A stretch of DNA of 64,000 nucleotides from Chromatiales bacterium. GTDB lineage: Bacteria; Pseudomonadota; Gammaproteobacteria; Steroidobacterales; GCA-2729495. Shown in pieces: positions 50,264 through 59,247 of the stretch. Under the pieces are notes generated by a model. It did not search any database. It was not told where the DNA came from and was given only the letters and a program-made list of their open reading frames with translations. The stretch's first letter is position 1; the number at the start of each line of letters is the position of its first letter. The stretch spans positions 62,001 through 126,000 of the forward strand of contig JAEUPZ010000031.1 of NCBI GenBank assembly GCA_016789885.1. Reading direction: 5' to 3'. A program made the position numbers and the translations under genes.

Positions 50264-51388
50264 TCAGGCGGCCGCTTTCACGGCCGTCAGGCGCTGGTAC
50301 AGGCCCGCATAGTCGGCCAGCATGCGCGGAATGCTGAAGTGCTGCTCGGCACGGCGTCGCGCTGCTGTACGATGGGCGGCGAGCAGGGCTGGGTCCGCTG
50401 CGTAGCGGCCCAGCCGCTCGGCCAGGGTGGCGGCATCCTGCACCGGGATCAGGAAGCCCGTCTCGCCATCGGCCACCAGTTCCGGGTTGCCCCCGACGCC
50501 GGTCGCCACCACCGGCACCCCGCAGGCCATGGCCTCGAGGATGGTGTTCGAGATGCCCTCGTTCAGTGAGGGCAGGGTGAAGACGCTCAAGCCCTGCAGT
50601 TCGGCCGGCACGTCGTCACGAAAGCCGGGCAGGGCCGTGACATCGCCGATGCCGAGTTCGCCCACCAGCCGCTCCAGGGCCGGCCGTTCGGGCCCGTCGC
50701 CCACCAGCCGCAGCTGCAGCCGGTCCCGCAGCCCCGGCTGGCGCTGCAGCAGCAGGGCCACGGCCCGCAGCAGGGCCTGCTGGTCCTTCACCGCCTGCAG
50801 GCGGGCCACGGTGCCGACGACGAAGCGCGCAGGTGGTGTGGCCGCCGGCCTGAAGCGCTCGATGTCCACCCCGTTGCAGATGTGGGTGATGCGGCCCGGG
50901 GTGACGCCGTCGGTCTCGGCGAGCCACCGGGCCATCTGCTGCGACACCGCCACGTACTGATGGATGAACGGGTCGCAGGCCCGCCGCAGCCGGCGGCGGC
51001 GCGGCGAGGTACCGTGCAGGTCGTCCACATCCCAGCCGTGCAGTCCGTGGATCCCCACCGGCACGCCCGCCAGCCGGGCCACGGGCTGGCAGTCGATGAC
51101 GCCGGCGTTGCGGGTGTGCACGACGGTGGGCCTCAGGGTGCGCAGCAGCCGCCAGAGGCGCAGGTAGGCCGCCGGGTCCTTGCCGGGCTGCTTGTGGAGT
51201 TCGTGGACCGTCACGTCGGGCCGCCGGATCCGCTGCCGGAAGTCCGTTGCCCGGGTCATGCAGATCACGGTGTGCCTCGCTACGGCCGTCTCCAGCCCGT
51301 TGATGAGGTTGACCAAGCCGTTCTCGAGCCCCCCATAGTCGAGGCTGTGGACGATGTGGGCGACGAGGGGCGGGGTGGCTCGGGGCAT
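50264..51388 (-). CDS. GT4 glycosyltransferase, exosortase A-associated (stp2-like)
   Basis: A 374-residue GT-B glycosyltransferase. It starts HIVHSLDYGGLENGLVNLING, the typical opening of the PEP-CTERM/XrtA-associated glycosyltransferase often annotated stp2. HTRNAGVIDCQPVARLAGV, GTVARLQAVKDQQALLRAV and SLNEGISNTILEAMACGVPVVA follow in normal order. It is the first gene of the minus-strand operon that continues into the amidotransferase (34 bases on) and the second glycosyltransferase. It is divergent from the export genes. Confidence 0.9.
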   Translation of the reverse strand: MPRATPPLVAHIVHSLDYGGLENGLVNLINGLETAVARHTVICMTRATDFRQRIRRPDVTVHELHKQPGKDPAAYLRLWRLLRTLRPTVVHTRNAGVIDCQPVARLAGVPVGIHGLHGWDVDDLHGTSPRRRRLRRACDPFIHQYVAVSQQMARWLAETDGVTPGRITHICNGVDIERFRPAATPPARFVVGTVARLQAVKDQQALLRAVALLLQRQPGLRDRLQLRLVGDGPERPALERLVGELGIGDVTALPGFRDDVPAELQGLSVFTLPSLNEGISNTILEAMACGVPVVATGVGGNPELVADGETGFLIPVQDAATLAERLGRYAADPALLAAHRTAARRRAEQHFSIPRMLADYAGLYQRLTAVKAAA

Positions 51389-51636
51389 GCGTTCACGAAG
51401 CAGGGCTTAGAGGTGCGGTATCTTGGCCGCAGGGCATTACGGCTGTCCGGTAACCCGTCCCGCTCCGGGAAGGTCTACCGGTCGCGCCGTCGGGCAGCAG
51501 TGATTGGTGGCCTTCGGGAGTCTGGTCACAGTCAGCCGGGGCCGCCCCCGCGTAACCTAATGCGTGGCGGGCCCTGAAGGCCAGTCGTATTGGCATTGCT
51601 GGTTGGTAATCCGGCAGTTCTTTTGGATCAGGTAGT

Positions 51637-51642
51637 TATAAT
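51637..51642 (+). promoter_or_regulatory. -10 element upstream of the polysaccharide export operon
   Basis: A perfect TATAAT within GTTATAATTGAAAC lies 62 bases before the export-lipoprotein ATG, in the 315-base divergent gap 51389-51703. No good -35 at 16-18 bases. Nothing else gene-like was found in the gap. Confidence 0.55.
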
Positions 51643-51703
51643 TGAAACGTGCTGCCGGGTGTACGGCCCGGGGTGCAACTGCCAGGGGTCCTAGGGGTTC
51701 CAG

Positions 51704-52363
51704 ATGGGGATGACAGACATGAAGGCTGATACCCAGCACCATGGTCGCCGGGGCATTGCCACGGCGCGGTTCGTAGTCGCCGGTCTTGCGGCGCTGGTCC
51801 TGGCGGGCTGCGCCTCGACGCCGACGGAGACCGAGGTGGTCGAGCCGGCGCGGTCGGTGGCCGAGTACGTGATTGGGCCTGGCGACACGCTGCAGATCTT
51901 CGTCTGGCAGCACCCGGAGGTCTCGGTCACGATCCCCGTGCGGCCCGACGGCAAGATCTCGACCCCGCTGGTCGAAGACATGCTCGCGGTGGGCAAGACC
52001 CCGACCCAGCTCGCGCGTGACCTGGAGGGGCGGCTCGGTGAGTACATCCGCGCGCCGTCTGTCAGTGTCATCGTTTCCGGCTTCGTCGGCACCTTCGAGA
52101 ACCAGGTGCGCGTCGTCGGGCAGGCCGCCGAGCCCCAGTCCATTCCCTACCGCGATGGCATGACGCTGCTCGACGTTATGATCCAGGTCGGCGGGCTCTC
52201 GAACACTGCCGCCGGCAACCGCGCCAAGGTCATCCGCAGGGCCGACGGCAAGCAGACCGAGATCGAGGTCAAGGTGGCCGACCTGCTCAACCGCGGGAAG
52301 ATCGAGGCCAACATCCCGATGCGGCCGGGTGACGTGCTCATCATTCCGCAGTCGCGGCTCTGA
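51704..52363 (+). CDS. Polysaccharide export lipoprotein (Wza/EpsE-like), exosortase A type
   Basis: A 219-residue outer-membrane export lipoprotein. The signal peptide ends in the lipobox LAGC at about residues 33-36. The polysaccharide biosynthesis/export domain follows (YVIGPGDTLQIFVWQHPEVS, VRPDGKISTPLVEDMLAVG), then a SLBB-like region (YRDGMTLLDVMIQVGGLS) and a C-terminal RPGDVLIIPQSRL. Three in-frame ATGs (51704, 51710, 51719) compete; the first follows AGGGG at 6 bases. It opens the export operon, the conserved order being export protein, chain-length protein, tyrosine kinase, outer-membrane protein. Confidence 0.92.
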   Translation: MGMTDMKADTQHHGRRGIATARFVVAGLAALVLAGCASTPTETEVVEPARSVAEYVIGPGDTLQIFVWQHPEVSVTIPVRPDGKISTPLVEDMLAVGKTPTQLARDLEGRLGEYIRAPSVSVIVSGFVGTFENQVRVVGQAAEPQSIPYRDGMTLLDVMIQVGGLSNTAAGNRAKVIRRADGKQTEIEVKVADLLNRGKIEANIPMRPGDVLIIPQSRL

Positions 52364-52405
52364 TCGGTCCGCTTACGTTCAGACATACCCACCTACGGAG
52401 CTGAA

Positions 52406-53962
52406 ATGGACCTTCGGCAGCTGATCTCCGGCATCATCGAGCAGGCCTACGGCACCTGGCGGTACCGCTGGTGGGCGCTCGTGACGGCCTGGGTTGCCGC
52501 CCTGGTGGGCTGGGCCTGGGTATTGCTGCTGCCGAACCAGTACGACGCGACGGCAACCGTCTACGTCAATACGGATACCGTCCTGCGACCGCTGCTCCAG
52601 GGCCTGACGGTCAGCACTGACAAGCTGAGCCAGGTCAACCTGATGACGCAGGTGCTGTTGACCCAGCCCCAGCTCAAGGCGGTAGCAGTGGAGACCGGCC
52701 TGGAGTCGCGTGCGCAGAGTCCTGAGGAGCTTGAGCTGCTGCTGGAGAAGCTCAAGCAGGACGTGACGATCAGCCGGCTGCCCCGGCAGGATCTCTTCCG
52801 CATCTCGTATCGAGACGCCGACCCGAAAATGGCCCGCGAAGTGGTGCAGGTGCTCCTGACCAACTTCATGGAAAAGTCACTTCGCAAGGATCGTGCCCAG
52901 GCTGGCCAGGCCCAGCAGTTCCTCCAGCAGCAGATCAAGCAATACGAGGGTCGCCTGCAGGAGTCCGAGGCCCGGCTCGCCGAGTTCAAGAAGCAGAACG
53001 TCGGCATGCTGCCAGGTTCGGGTGGCGACTATTTCACGCGACTGCAGCAGGCCGAGGCGGAGGCCGCCATGGTAGCCGGCCAGGTGCAGGCCCTGCAGGC
53101 CCGGCGCGACCAGATCTATCGCCAGACCGAAGGCGATGAGCCCCTGTTGGGGCTGGCCTCCGGTGCAGGTCCCTCTGGGGCCGGTGGCACGTCCGTTGAC
53201 GGGCCCATCGCCGACCTCGAGCGTCAGCTGGCTGACCTGCGCATACGCGTCACCGACAAGCATCCTGACGTGCTGCGGGTCCAGCAGACGCTGGCCGATC
53301 TGTACGCCATCCGTGACCAGGAGCGCGAGAAGCAGGCTTCGGCCGGTCCCGCGGTCGACGCCTACAACCTCAACGCCAATCCTGTCTACCAGCAGTTGCT
53401 CATCACGCTCAGCCAGGCCGACAGCGAACTGGCGGCCGTGCGCCAGGAGCTCGCCCAGAAGCAGGCCAACGTTGCCTACCTGAAACGGATGGTCGACACG
53501 CTGCCGGTGGTCGAGGCCGACATGAACCGCCTCAACCGCGACTACGAGGTCGTGAAGCGCCAGTACGACACCCTGTTGCAGCGGCTGGAGTCGGCGCGAC
53601 TCTCAGACGAGGCGCAGTCGGATGGAGAGCAGGTGACCTTCGATGTCATCGAGCCACCGCGGGTCCCGCTGTTCCCCTCGGCGCCGAAGCGGGGCCTGCT
53701 GTTCTCGGGCGTGCTGGCGGCTGCCCTGGCGCTTGGACTCGGGGTTGCGTTCCTCTTCAACATGCACGCGCCGGTGTTCTTCTCGAGCCAGCAGCTGACG
53801 GCATTCTCGGGCCTGCCGGTCTTCGGCGCCATTGGCCTCGCCCGGCCGTCCCGCGTAAGCAGGCAGGATCTGGCGTTCGGCGCCGTGGTCGGCATGCTTT
53901 TCCTGACCTTTGGCGTCGTGCTTGCACTCGGTGCAACCGGCATGCCTGGCGGGCTCGTTTAA
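52406..53962 (+). CDS. Polysaccharide chain-length determinant (Wzz-like), exosortase A type
   Basis: A 518-residue polysaccharide co-polymerase. It has a membrane helix at about 24-42, a large periplasmic part with long coiled coils (about 150-230 and 300-400), and hydrophobic helices at about 430-452 and 490-511. The Wzz motif PNQYDATATVYVNTD follows the first helix, and a Pro-rich VIEPPRVPLFPSAPKRG precedes the second. Its kinase partner is encoded separately just downstream. This matches the XrtA-type chain-length family. It controls polymer length together with the kinase. Confidence 0.92.
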   Translation: MDLRQLISGIIEQAYGTWRYRWWALVTAWVAALVGWAWVLLLPNQYDATATVYVNTDTVLRPLLQGLTVSTDKLSQVNLMTQVLLTQPQLKAVAVETGLESRAQSPEELELLLEKLKQDVTISRLPRQDLFRISYRDADPKMAREVVQVLLTNFMEKSLRKDRAQAGQAQQFLQQQIKQYEGRLQESEARLAEFKKQNVGMLPGSGGDYFTRLQQAEAEAAMVAGQVQALQARRDQIYRQTEGDEPLLGLASGAGPSGAGGTSVDGPIADLERQLADLRIRVTDKHPDVLRVQQTLADLYAIRDQEREKQASAGPAVDAYNLNANPVYQQLLITLSQADSELAAVRQELAQKQANVAYLKRMVDTLPVVEADMNRLNRDYEVVKRQYDTLLQRLESARLSDEAQSDGEQVTFDVIEPPRVPLFPSAPKRGLLFSGVLAAALALGLGVAFLFNMHAPVFFSSQQLTAFSGLPVFGAIGLARPSRVSRQDLAFGAVVGMLFLTFGVVLALGATGMPGGLV

Positions 53963-53987
53963 TGCTCAGCGATTGGTAGGCAGGGCA

Positions 53988-54887
53988 GTGAGCTTCATAG
54001 AGAAGGCCATGCAGGCCAGCAAGCAGCGGTCCACGAGGGCCGGCTCGGTGATTGTCGAGGCTGTCGCCCAGACGGGCCCGAAGCCCCCTGCGAATCCAGG
54101 CGGGTCCGGTGCCAATCCGCAGCCGGTCGAGCCTCTGGCGACGGCAGCCGCCGATGGGTCGGTGACTGTGCGGTTTTCTGCGCTGGCCCGTGGCGGGTTC
54201 TTCGGTCCCGATGGGGAGGATCCGCGTCTTCTGGCGGAGATCCGCCACCTCAAGCGGTCGATCCTGAAGACGGCATTTGGTTCCCTGGCCGAAGCCCGGT
54301 CCAACGTCCTGGCGGTTACCAGTGCGCTCCCGGAGGCCGGCAAGACATACCTCGCCGCCAGCCTCAGTCAGGCCCTCACGCTGGAGCGCGATCGCAGTGC
54401 CCTGCTGGTCGACGGCGACGATGTGCGGCGCACCATCACCAAGAGCCTGGAGCAGCATGGGCGGAAGGGTCTATTCGATGTGCTTCACGACGAGTCGCTC
54501 GACCCTCGGGAGTTCGTCCTTCCGACTGACATGGCGGGCCTCTCGTTCCTGCCGGTGGGTGGCCGGTTTCCTGACTCGAACGAACTGCTGACCAGTCGGC
54601 GGGCGCTTGACGTCATCGAGAGCCTCTCGCGCGCTGACCCGAACCGGCTGGTGATCATCGACTGCCCCCCATTGCTCGGCAGCCCGAACGGCACTGCCCT
54701 GGCCAGCCTTGCCGGACAGACGCTGGTCGTCGTCGAAGCGGGTGTGACCGATGCCGACACGCTCACCCGTGCGCTCGACCTGCTGGGGCGGGAGCGGCCC
54801 GTTGCGCTGGTGATGAACAAGGTGCCGCGCTCGGGCCTGCTGTCGTCCCGCGCGGGCAACTATTACTACTATGGTTCGCGTGACTAG
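53988..54887 (+). CDS. Exosortase A-associated tyrosine autokinase (BY-kinase)
   Basis: A 299-residue cytoplasmic BY-kinase partner of the chain-length protein, starting at a GTG. Walker A is atypical: SALPEAGKT at residues 112-120, with Ala instead of the usual Gly before GKT. Walker A' is SALLVDGDDVRR, and Walker B is LVIIDCPPLL. The C-terminus carries four consecutive tyrosines (YYYYGSRD), the expected autophosphorylation cluster. Its last 17 bases overlap the next gene in another frame, so tail-length changes would also alter the outer-membrane protein start. Confidence 0.9.
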   Translation: MSFIEKAMQASKQRSTRAGSVIVEAVAQTGPKPPANPGGSGANPQPVEPLATAAADGSVTVRFSALARGGFFGPDGEDPRLLAEIRHLKRSILKTAFGSLAEARSNVLAVTSALPEAGKTYLAASLSQALTLERDRSALLVDGDDVRRTITKSLEQHGRKGLFDVLHDESLDPREFVLPTDMAGLSFLPVGGRFPDSNELLTSRRALDVIESLSRADPNRLVIIDCPPLLGSPNGTALASLAGQTLVVVEAGVTDADTLTRALDLLGRERPVALVMNKVPRSGLLSSRAGNYYYYGSRD

Positions 54888-56361
54888 GTTGCGCCCGCTC
54901 GTCCAAGGTGGCGCGGCAATGCTGTTGCTCGCGGCAGCATTGCCGGGGCATGCGGTGGAAGTGGCCCCGCGCATCACGCTTGGCACCATCGTCACCGACA
55001 ACGTGCGTCTGGCCCGCAAGGAACTCGAGGAGTCGGACGTCATCGGGCTGGTGCAGCCCGGCATCAACATCCAGAGCCGCGGCAGCCGCTACGACTTCTA
55101 CCTGGACTACGCGCTGCAGGCTTTCTTCTACGCCGATCAGGAAGAGTCGGACCAGACGTTCAGCATCGGCAACACACGGCTTGGCGTGGACATCCTGCCT
55201 GAGACCTTCCGTGTCACGGGCGTTGCCTCGATCGCCCAGACCATCATCGCGCCGGACGTCCCTGCGCCGGCCGGCAACCTTCCCATCGTCGCCAACCGGC
55301 AGGACCAGACCATCCTGCAGGTGACGCCGGAATGGACCCAGCGAATCGGTTCGGCCGAAGGCAATTTCAGTTATACCCGCGGCCAGGTGATCTTCGGCGA
55401 GTCGCAGTTCGAGGATATTCCGTTCGAGGAGTGGCGGAATACCATTGACGGACCTGAGCGGGACCGGGGCCTGACGTGGTCGCTGCGCCACCAGTACGGC
55501 TCGTACGACTACACGACCATCGAGATCAAGCGCCAGTCGGCAGAGCTCTACCTGTTTTCCAACCTGGGCAGTGGCTTCGCCCCCTTCGTGTCTGCCGGCG
55601 TCGAGAGCGATTTCGCGGATCCGACGACGGCAACACTCGATTACTTCATCTGGAACGCCGGGCTTCGATACGGATCGGCATCGACCAGCGCCGAGGTTTC
55701 CTACGGCGAGCGGAGCTTTGGCAACAATCTGCGCGTGTCACTCAGGCGCCAGTCTGCCGACCGGCCGGGTAACTTCATCCAGGCCTCCTATACGGAGACT
55801 CCCCAGACCCCGGCAAACCTTTCGTCGGCGGCCCAGTTGCCGCCCCCCGGCACGCCGATCATCCCCGGTCAGCCCCCGCCGCTCGACCCCGGCTTTCCTA
55901 CGGACCAGCCTCCGCTGATCCTCCCGCCCGCACTGGCGCAATCGTTCCTGACCAAGCGCGGCCAGGTGGCAGTCGGCCGCGAGATGGTCCGTTCACGTTT
56001 CAGGGTGACGCTGTTCGCCGAGGACCTTGAGTCGGTGCCGTTCGTCGGCCAGCCATCCCAAGACCAGTTCGGCTCGTCGCAGTACGGCGTCACGGGAAAC
56101 TACAGTTACGACATTGGCTCCCGCGTGACGTTTCAGGCCTACCTGACGGTCACCGACCAGGAGTTTACCCAGGGGGACGCGATCACTACGGCGGCGACGG
56201 TGATCTTTGGTCGCCTGGGGCTCAACTTCCAGCTCGGGCAGAAGACCAGCCTGTCGACGTGGGTTGGCACCAACCGCTGGGAGAACGTCAGCGGAACATC
56301 GAACCAGGCGGGTTTCGAACAGAATTCGCTGGGTATCTTCCTGACGCGCAGTTTCTTCTAG
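54871..56361 (+). CDS. Exosortase A-associated outer-membrane beta-barrel protein
   Basis: A 496-residue protein with a signal peptide ending GHA at about residue 28, then alternating hydrophobic strands typical of a beta-barrel. Examples are RYDFYLDYALQAFFYAD, GNYSYDIGSRVTFQAYLTV and the terminal GFEQNSLGIFLTRSFF, which ends in Phe as outer-membrane barrels do. It matches the uncharacterised PEP-CTERM-associated family found after the tyrosine kinase, probably the polysaccharide outer-membrane port or a secretion-linked barrel. A Pro-rich loop (about 310-350) interrupts the barrel. The start overlaps the kinase by 17 bases. Confidence 0.88.
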   Translation: MVRVTRLRPLVQGGAAMLLLAAALPGHAVEVAPRITLGTIVTDNVRLARKELEESDVIGLVQPGINIQSRGSRYDFYLDYALQAFFYADQEESDQTFSIGNTRLGVDILPETFRVTGVASIAQTIIAPDVPAPAGNLPIVANRQDQTILQVTPEWTQRIGSAEGNFSYTRGQVIFGESQFEDIPFEEWRNTIDGPERDRGLTWSLRHQYGSYDYTTIEIKRQSAELYLFSNLGSGFAPFVSAGVESDFADPTTATLDYFIWNAGLRYGSASTSAEVSYGERSFGNNLRVSLRRQSADRPGNFIQASYTETPQTPANLSSAAQLPPPGTPIIPGQPPPLDPGFPTDQPPLILPPALAQSFLTKRGQVAVGREMVRSRFRVTLFAEDLESVPFVGQPSQDQFGSSQYGVTGNYSYDIGSRVTFQAYLTVTDQEFTQGDAITTAATVIFGRLGLNFQLGQKTSLSTWVGTNRWENVSGTSNQAGFEQNSLGIFLTRSFF

Positions 56362-56374
56362 GGCGGGCCGGTTG

Positions 56375-57220
56375 ATGTCCCGGGTGCTGCCGGTCAACGT
56401 GATGTCCGTCGACGTGGAAGAGCATTTTCACGTCGCTGCCTTTGATGGCCGCTTTCCCCGTGATGCCTGGGCGAGCCAGCCCTCGCGGGTCGAGGCCAAT
56501 ACCGGCCGTCTGCTCGACCTGTTCGCGGCCCACGGCGTGTCGGCCACCTTCTTCGTGCTGGGGTGGGTGGCCGAGCGCCATCCGTCGCTCGCACGGCGGA
56601 TCGTGGACGCCGGGCACGAGCTGGCCAGCCATGGCTATGCCCATGAACCGGCCTTCCGCCAGACCCGGGAGCAGTTCGCGGACGATGCCAGGCGCAGCAA
56701 GGCAGTGCTGGAGGACGCCAGTGGTCGGCCCGTGCTCGGCTACCGGGCGGCGAGCTTTTCCATCGTCAAGCGCAACCAGTGGGCCTTCGAGGAGCTGGAG
56801 CGGGCAGGGTACGTCTACTCGTCGAGCGTGAACCCCGTGCGCCATGACATCTACGGCTTTCCCGATGCGCCGCGCTTCAACTTCACGCCTGCCGGCACGG
56901 GCCTGCTGGAGTGCCCGGTGACGACGCTCGAGATCGCCGGGGTGCGGGTTCCCTGCGGCGGGGGCGGCTACTTCCGCCTGCTGCCCTATCCCCTCTTCCG
57001 CTGGGCCCTGCGCCAAGTCAACGGCGGCGGGCACGCCTGCTACTTCTATCTTCACCCGTGGGAGGTCGATCCGGACCAGCCCAGGGTGGAGGGCGTGTCG
57101 TGGCGGTCACGCTTCCGGCATTACACGAACCTGCGCCGTACCGAGCAGCGGCTGGCGCGCCTGCTCGGCGACTTCCGGTGGACCCGCTTCGACCGGCTGC
57201 TCGGCCTCGCTGCCAGCTGA
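56375..57220 (+). CDS. Polysaccharide deacetylase, exosortase A type
   Basis: A 281-residue NodB-homology carbohydrate esterase predicted to deacetylate the exported or lipid-linked glycan. Metal and catalytic motifs are visible: MSVDVEEHFH (first Asp), SHGYAHE (His-x3-His) and GYRAASFSI. A DUF3473-like C-terminus carries FYLHPWEVDPDQPR. It starts at the ATG at 56375, with a TTG immediately before it, 13 bases after the barrel gene stop. No signal peptide is seen, so the enzyme probably acts in the cytoplasm. Confidence 0.92.
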   Translation: MSRVLPVNVMSVDVEEHFHVAAFDGRFPRDAWASQPSRVEANTGRLLDLFAAHGVSATFFVLGWVAERHPSLARRIVDAGHELASHGYAHEPAFRQTREQFADDARRSKAVLEDASGRPVLGYRAASFSIVKRNQWAFEELERAGYVYSSSVNPVRHDIYGFPDAPRFNFTPAGTGLLECPVTTLEIAGVRVPCGGGGYFRLLPYPLFRWALRQVNGGGHACYFYLHPWEVDPDQPRVEGVSWRSRFRHYTNLRRTEQRLARLLGDFRWTRFDRLLGLAAS

Positions 57221-57232
57221 GGGGGCGCGGGC

Positions 57233-58273
57233 ATGAACGGTGTCAATGTCAGGGTCATAGACGACCGCGAAGCGTCCCGCTGGGACGCCTTCGTCGCTTC
57301 GGACCAACGGGCGTCCAACTACCACCGCTACCTGTGGCGTCAGGTCATGGAGCGTGGCTGTGGCTGTCGCACGCACTACCTGCTGGCCGAGGCGGGCGAT
57401 GGTGCAGTGCTGGGCGTACTGCCCCTGGCCCAGCTCCAGAGCCGCCTGTTCGGCAACTTCCTCGTTTCCCTGCCGTACTTCAACTACGGCGGTGGCCTGG
57501 CCGCTACGGCCGCGGCCGACGCGGCGCTGGTTGGCCGAGCCGCCGACCTTGCCTCGGCGCTCGGTGCAAGCCACCTCGAGCTGCGTGAGACGGTGCCTCG
57601 GGGCGAGCAGTGGCCCGTGCGGACCGACAAGGTGGCGATGGTGCTGCCGCTCGCCGGGGATGCTGACGCGCAGTTTGCGGCCTTCGGCGCCAAGCTGCGC
57701 TCCCAGGTCCGCCGGCCGGAGCGAGAGGGTGCCACCGTCGAACGTGGCGGTGCCGATCTCCTCGACCGCTTCTACGCCGTGTTTGCGCGCAACATGCGCG
57801 ACCTTGGCACCCCGGTCTACGGCCGCGAGTTCTTTCGCGCGATCATGGCCGGGGCCGGCGACGGGGCCGAGGTGGTCGTCGTGTCCGTGAACGGCAGCCC
57901 TGCTGCCGCCGGCCTCATCGTGCATCACCGGGAGACCACTGAGATACCGTGGGCCTCTTCCCTGCGCGAGTGGAACCGGGTCGGGGTCAACATGCTGCTG
58001 TACTGGGCCGTGATCCAGGCCGCCATCGCCCGCGGGTCGCGCTGGTTCGACTTCGGCCGATCGACCGAGGGGGCGGGCACCTACCGCTTCAAGGCCCAGT
58101 GGGGTGCACAGCCCCGGCCGCTGTACTGGCACTACTGGCTGCGCGACGGGCAGGCTTTGCCGGGGCTGTCGCCCTCGAACCCCAGGTTTGCCATCGCCAT
58201 CGAGGCGTGGCGCCGCATGCCGGTCTGGGCGGCGAACCTTGTGGGGCCCCGCATCGTGAGGTACCTGCCGTGA
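57233..58273 (+). CDS. FemAB-like acyltransferase, exosortase A type
   Basis: A 346-residue double-GNAT-fold protein resembling FemAB peptidyltransferases, of the PEP-CTERM-associated kind. The N-terminal half has WDAFVASDQRASNYHRYLWRQV and SLPYFNYGGGL. The C-terminal half has FDFGRSTEGAGTYRFKAQWGA, which is highly characteristic. It may transfer an aminoacyl or acyl group to the glycan or carrier (inference). Its stop overlaps the next GTG start (GTGA). Confidence 0.9.
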   Translation: MNGVNVRVIDDREASRWDAFVASDQRASNYHRYLWRQVMERGCGCRTHYLLAEAGDGAVLGVLPLAQLQSRLFGNFLVSLPYFNYGGGLAATAAADAALVGRAADLASALGASHLELRETVPRGEQWPVRTDKVAMVLPLAGDADAQFAAFGAKLRSQVRRPEREGATVERGGADLLDRFYAVFARNMRDLGTPVYGREFFRAIMAGAGDGAEVVVVSVNGSPAAAGLIVHHRETTEIPWASSLREWNRVGVNMLLYWAVIQAAIARGSRWFDFGRSTEGAGTYRFKAQWGAQPRPLYWHYWLRDGQALPGLSPSNPRFAIAIEAWRRMPVWAANLVGPRIVRYLP

Positions 58274-59247
58274 CCGGGCAGCCGCAGCGAACTCGCGGCC
58301 TGGTCACTACGGTGTTCGTCGTGCCGCTGGGTCCCTCCGACGTGGTGCGGGTTGCCTACGCGGTGCGCAGCATCCGGCAGCACGCCGCCGCCTACCGAAT
58401 CGTTCTGGTGCTGGACGGCGTGGCCCCGGAGTCGTTACCCCCCGGGGTCATCGGTGATGACCTGGTCGTACGTGTGAACGAGCGTCCGTCGCGTGGCCAC
58501 TGGGGGCAGATCTGGCTGGGCCAGTGCCGGGCCATGATCGCGGCTCTGGGGTGGGACGACCTCGCGCCCGATGCCGTCTTCGTGAAGTTCGATGCCGACG
58601 CACTGCTGGTGAGGGCTGGCATCGGTGACCGGGCCCGTGCCCTGTTCGCGTCGCGCCCCGATGTGGGCCAGCTTGGCCAGTGCTTCAACAATGTACGGGG
58701 CGCGGCGCTGCCGAACGCGGGCTGGGCGCGGTTCTATCGCCTGATCTGTGGCTGGCGCGGCCTGCTCCGGTTGCCGGCAGCAGCCACCCGCCACGGGCGG
58801 TCGCCGCTCGCGGGGCTCTCGGCCTGGATCAGGCTACGTGCCCTGGTGGCGAAGGCACAGTCAGAGGGATACCGCCTGGGCGAGTTCGCCATCGGTGGCT
58901 GCTACATTCTCCGCCGCGAACTGGTCGAACGGCTCGGGGCCGGCGACATGCTGGCCGTGACTCCGTTCGGCCTGCTGCCGACGACCGGAGAGGATGGAGT
59001 GATGACCGTCTACGTCTACGCGGCCGGATTCTCGGCCATGGACGACGGGGCCGACGGCGGGATCTTCGCCGTCGAGGGAAAGAACTTCCGCGTGTCTCCC
59101 TTCCTGCTCCGTGACCGGGGTCACTACGTCCTGCATCCCCTCAAGTACGGATACAGCGCCCAGGCGCGTAGCTATACGGAGGAGGAGCTGGTCGACTCAC
59201 TGCTGGCGGGTCTGGCCCCGATGGCCGCTGACGGCGGGAGGCCATAG
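58270..59247 (+). CDS. GT-A-like glycosyltransferase
   Basis: A 325-residue protein starting at a GTG that overlaps the FemAB stop. An N-terminal nucleotide-sugar fold (TTVFVVPLGPSDVVRVAYAVRS) leads to FVKFDADALLV, a DxD-type metal site near residue 105. Later parts (GGCYILRRELVERLG, LPTTGEDGVMTVYVYAAG) fit the acceptor half of a GT-A enzyme. The exact family is not recognised; a glycosyltransferase acting in glycan assembly is the best reading. The following gene starts immediately after its stop. Confidence 0.68.
   Translation: MTGQPQRTRGLVTTVFVVPLGPSDVVRVAYAVRSIRQHAAAYRIVLVLDGVAPESLPPGVIGDDLVVRVNERPSRGHWGQIWLGQCRAMIAALGWDDLAPDAVFVKFDADALLVRAGIGDRARALFASRPDVGQLGQCFNNVRGAALPNAGWARFYRLICGWRGLLRLPAAATRHGRSPLAGLSAWIRLRALVAKAQSEGYRLGEFAIGGCYILRRELVERLGAGDMLAVTPFGLLPTTGEDGVMTVYVYAAGFSAMDDGADGGIFAVEGKNFRVSPFLLRDRGHYVLHPLKYGYSAQARSYTEEELVDSLLAGLAPMAADGGRP

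Noticed and set aside
51591..51607. Sigma-54-like site TGGCAT...GGTTGG upstream of the export operon
   Set aside because: The -12 GC dinucleotide is missing and the spacing is off by one, so it does not meet the sigma-54 consensus.
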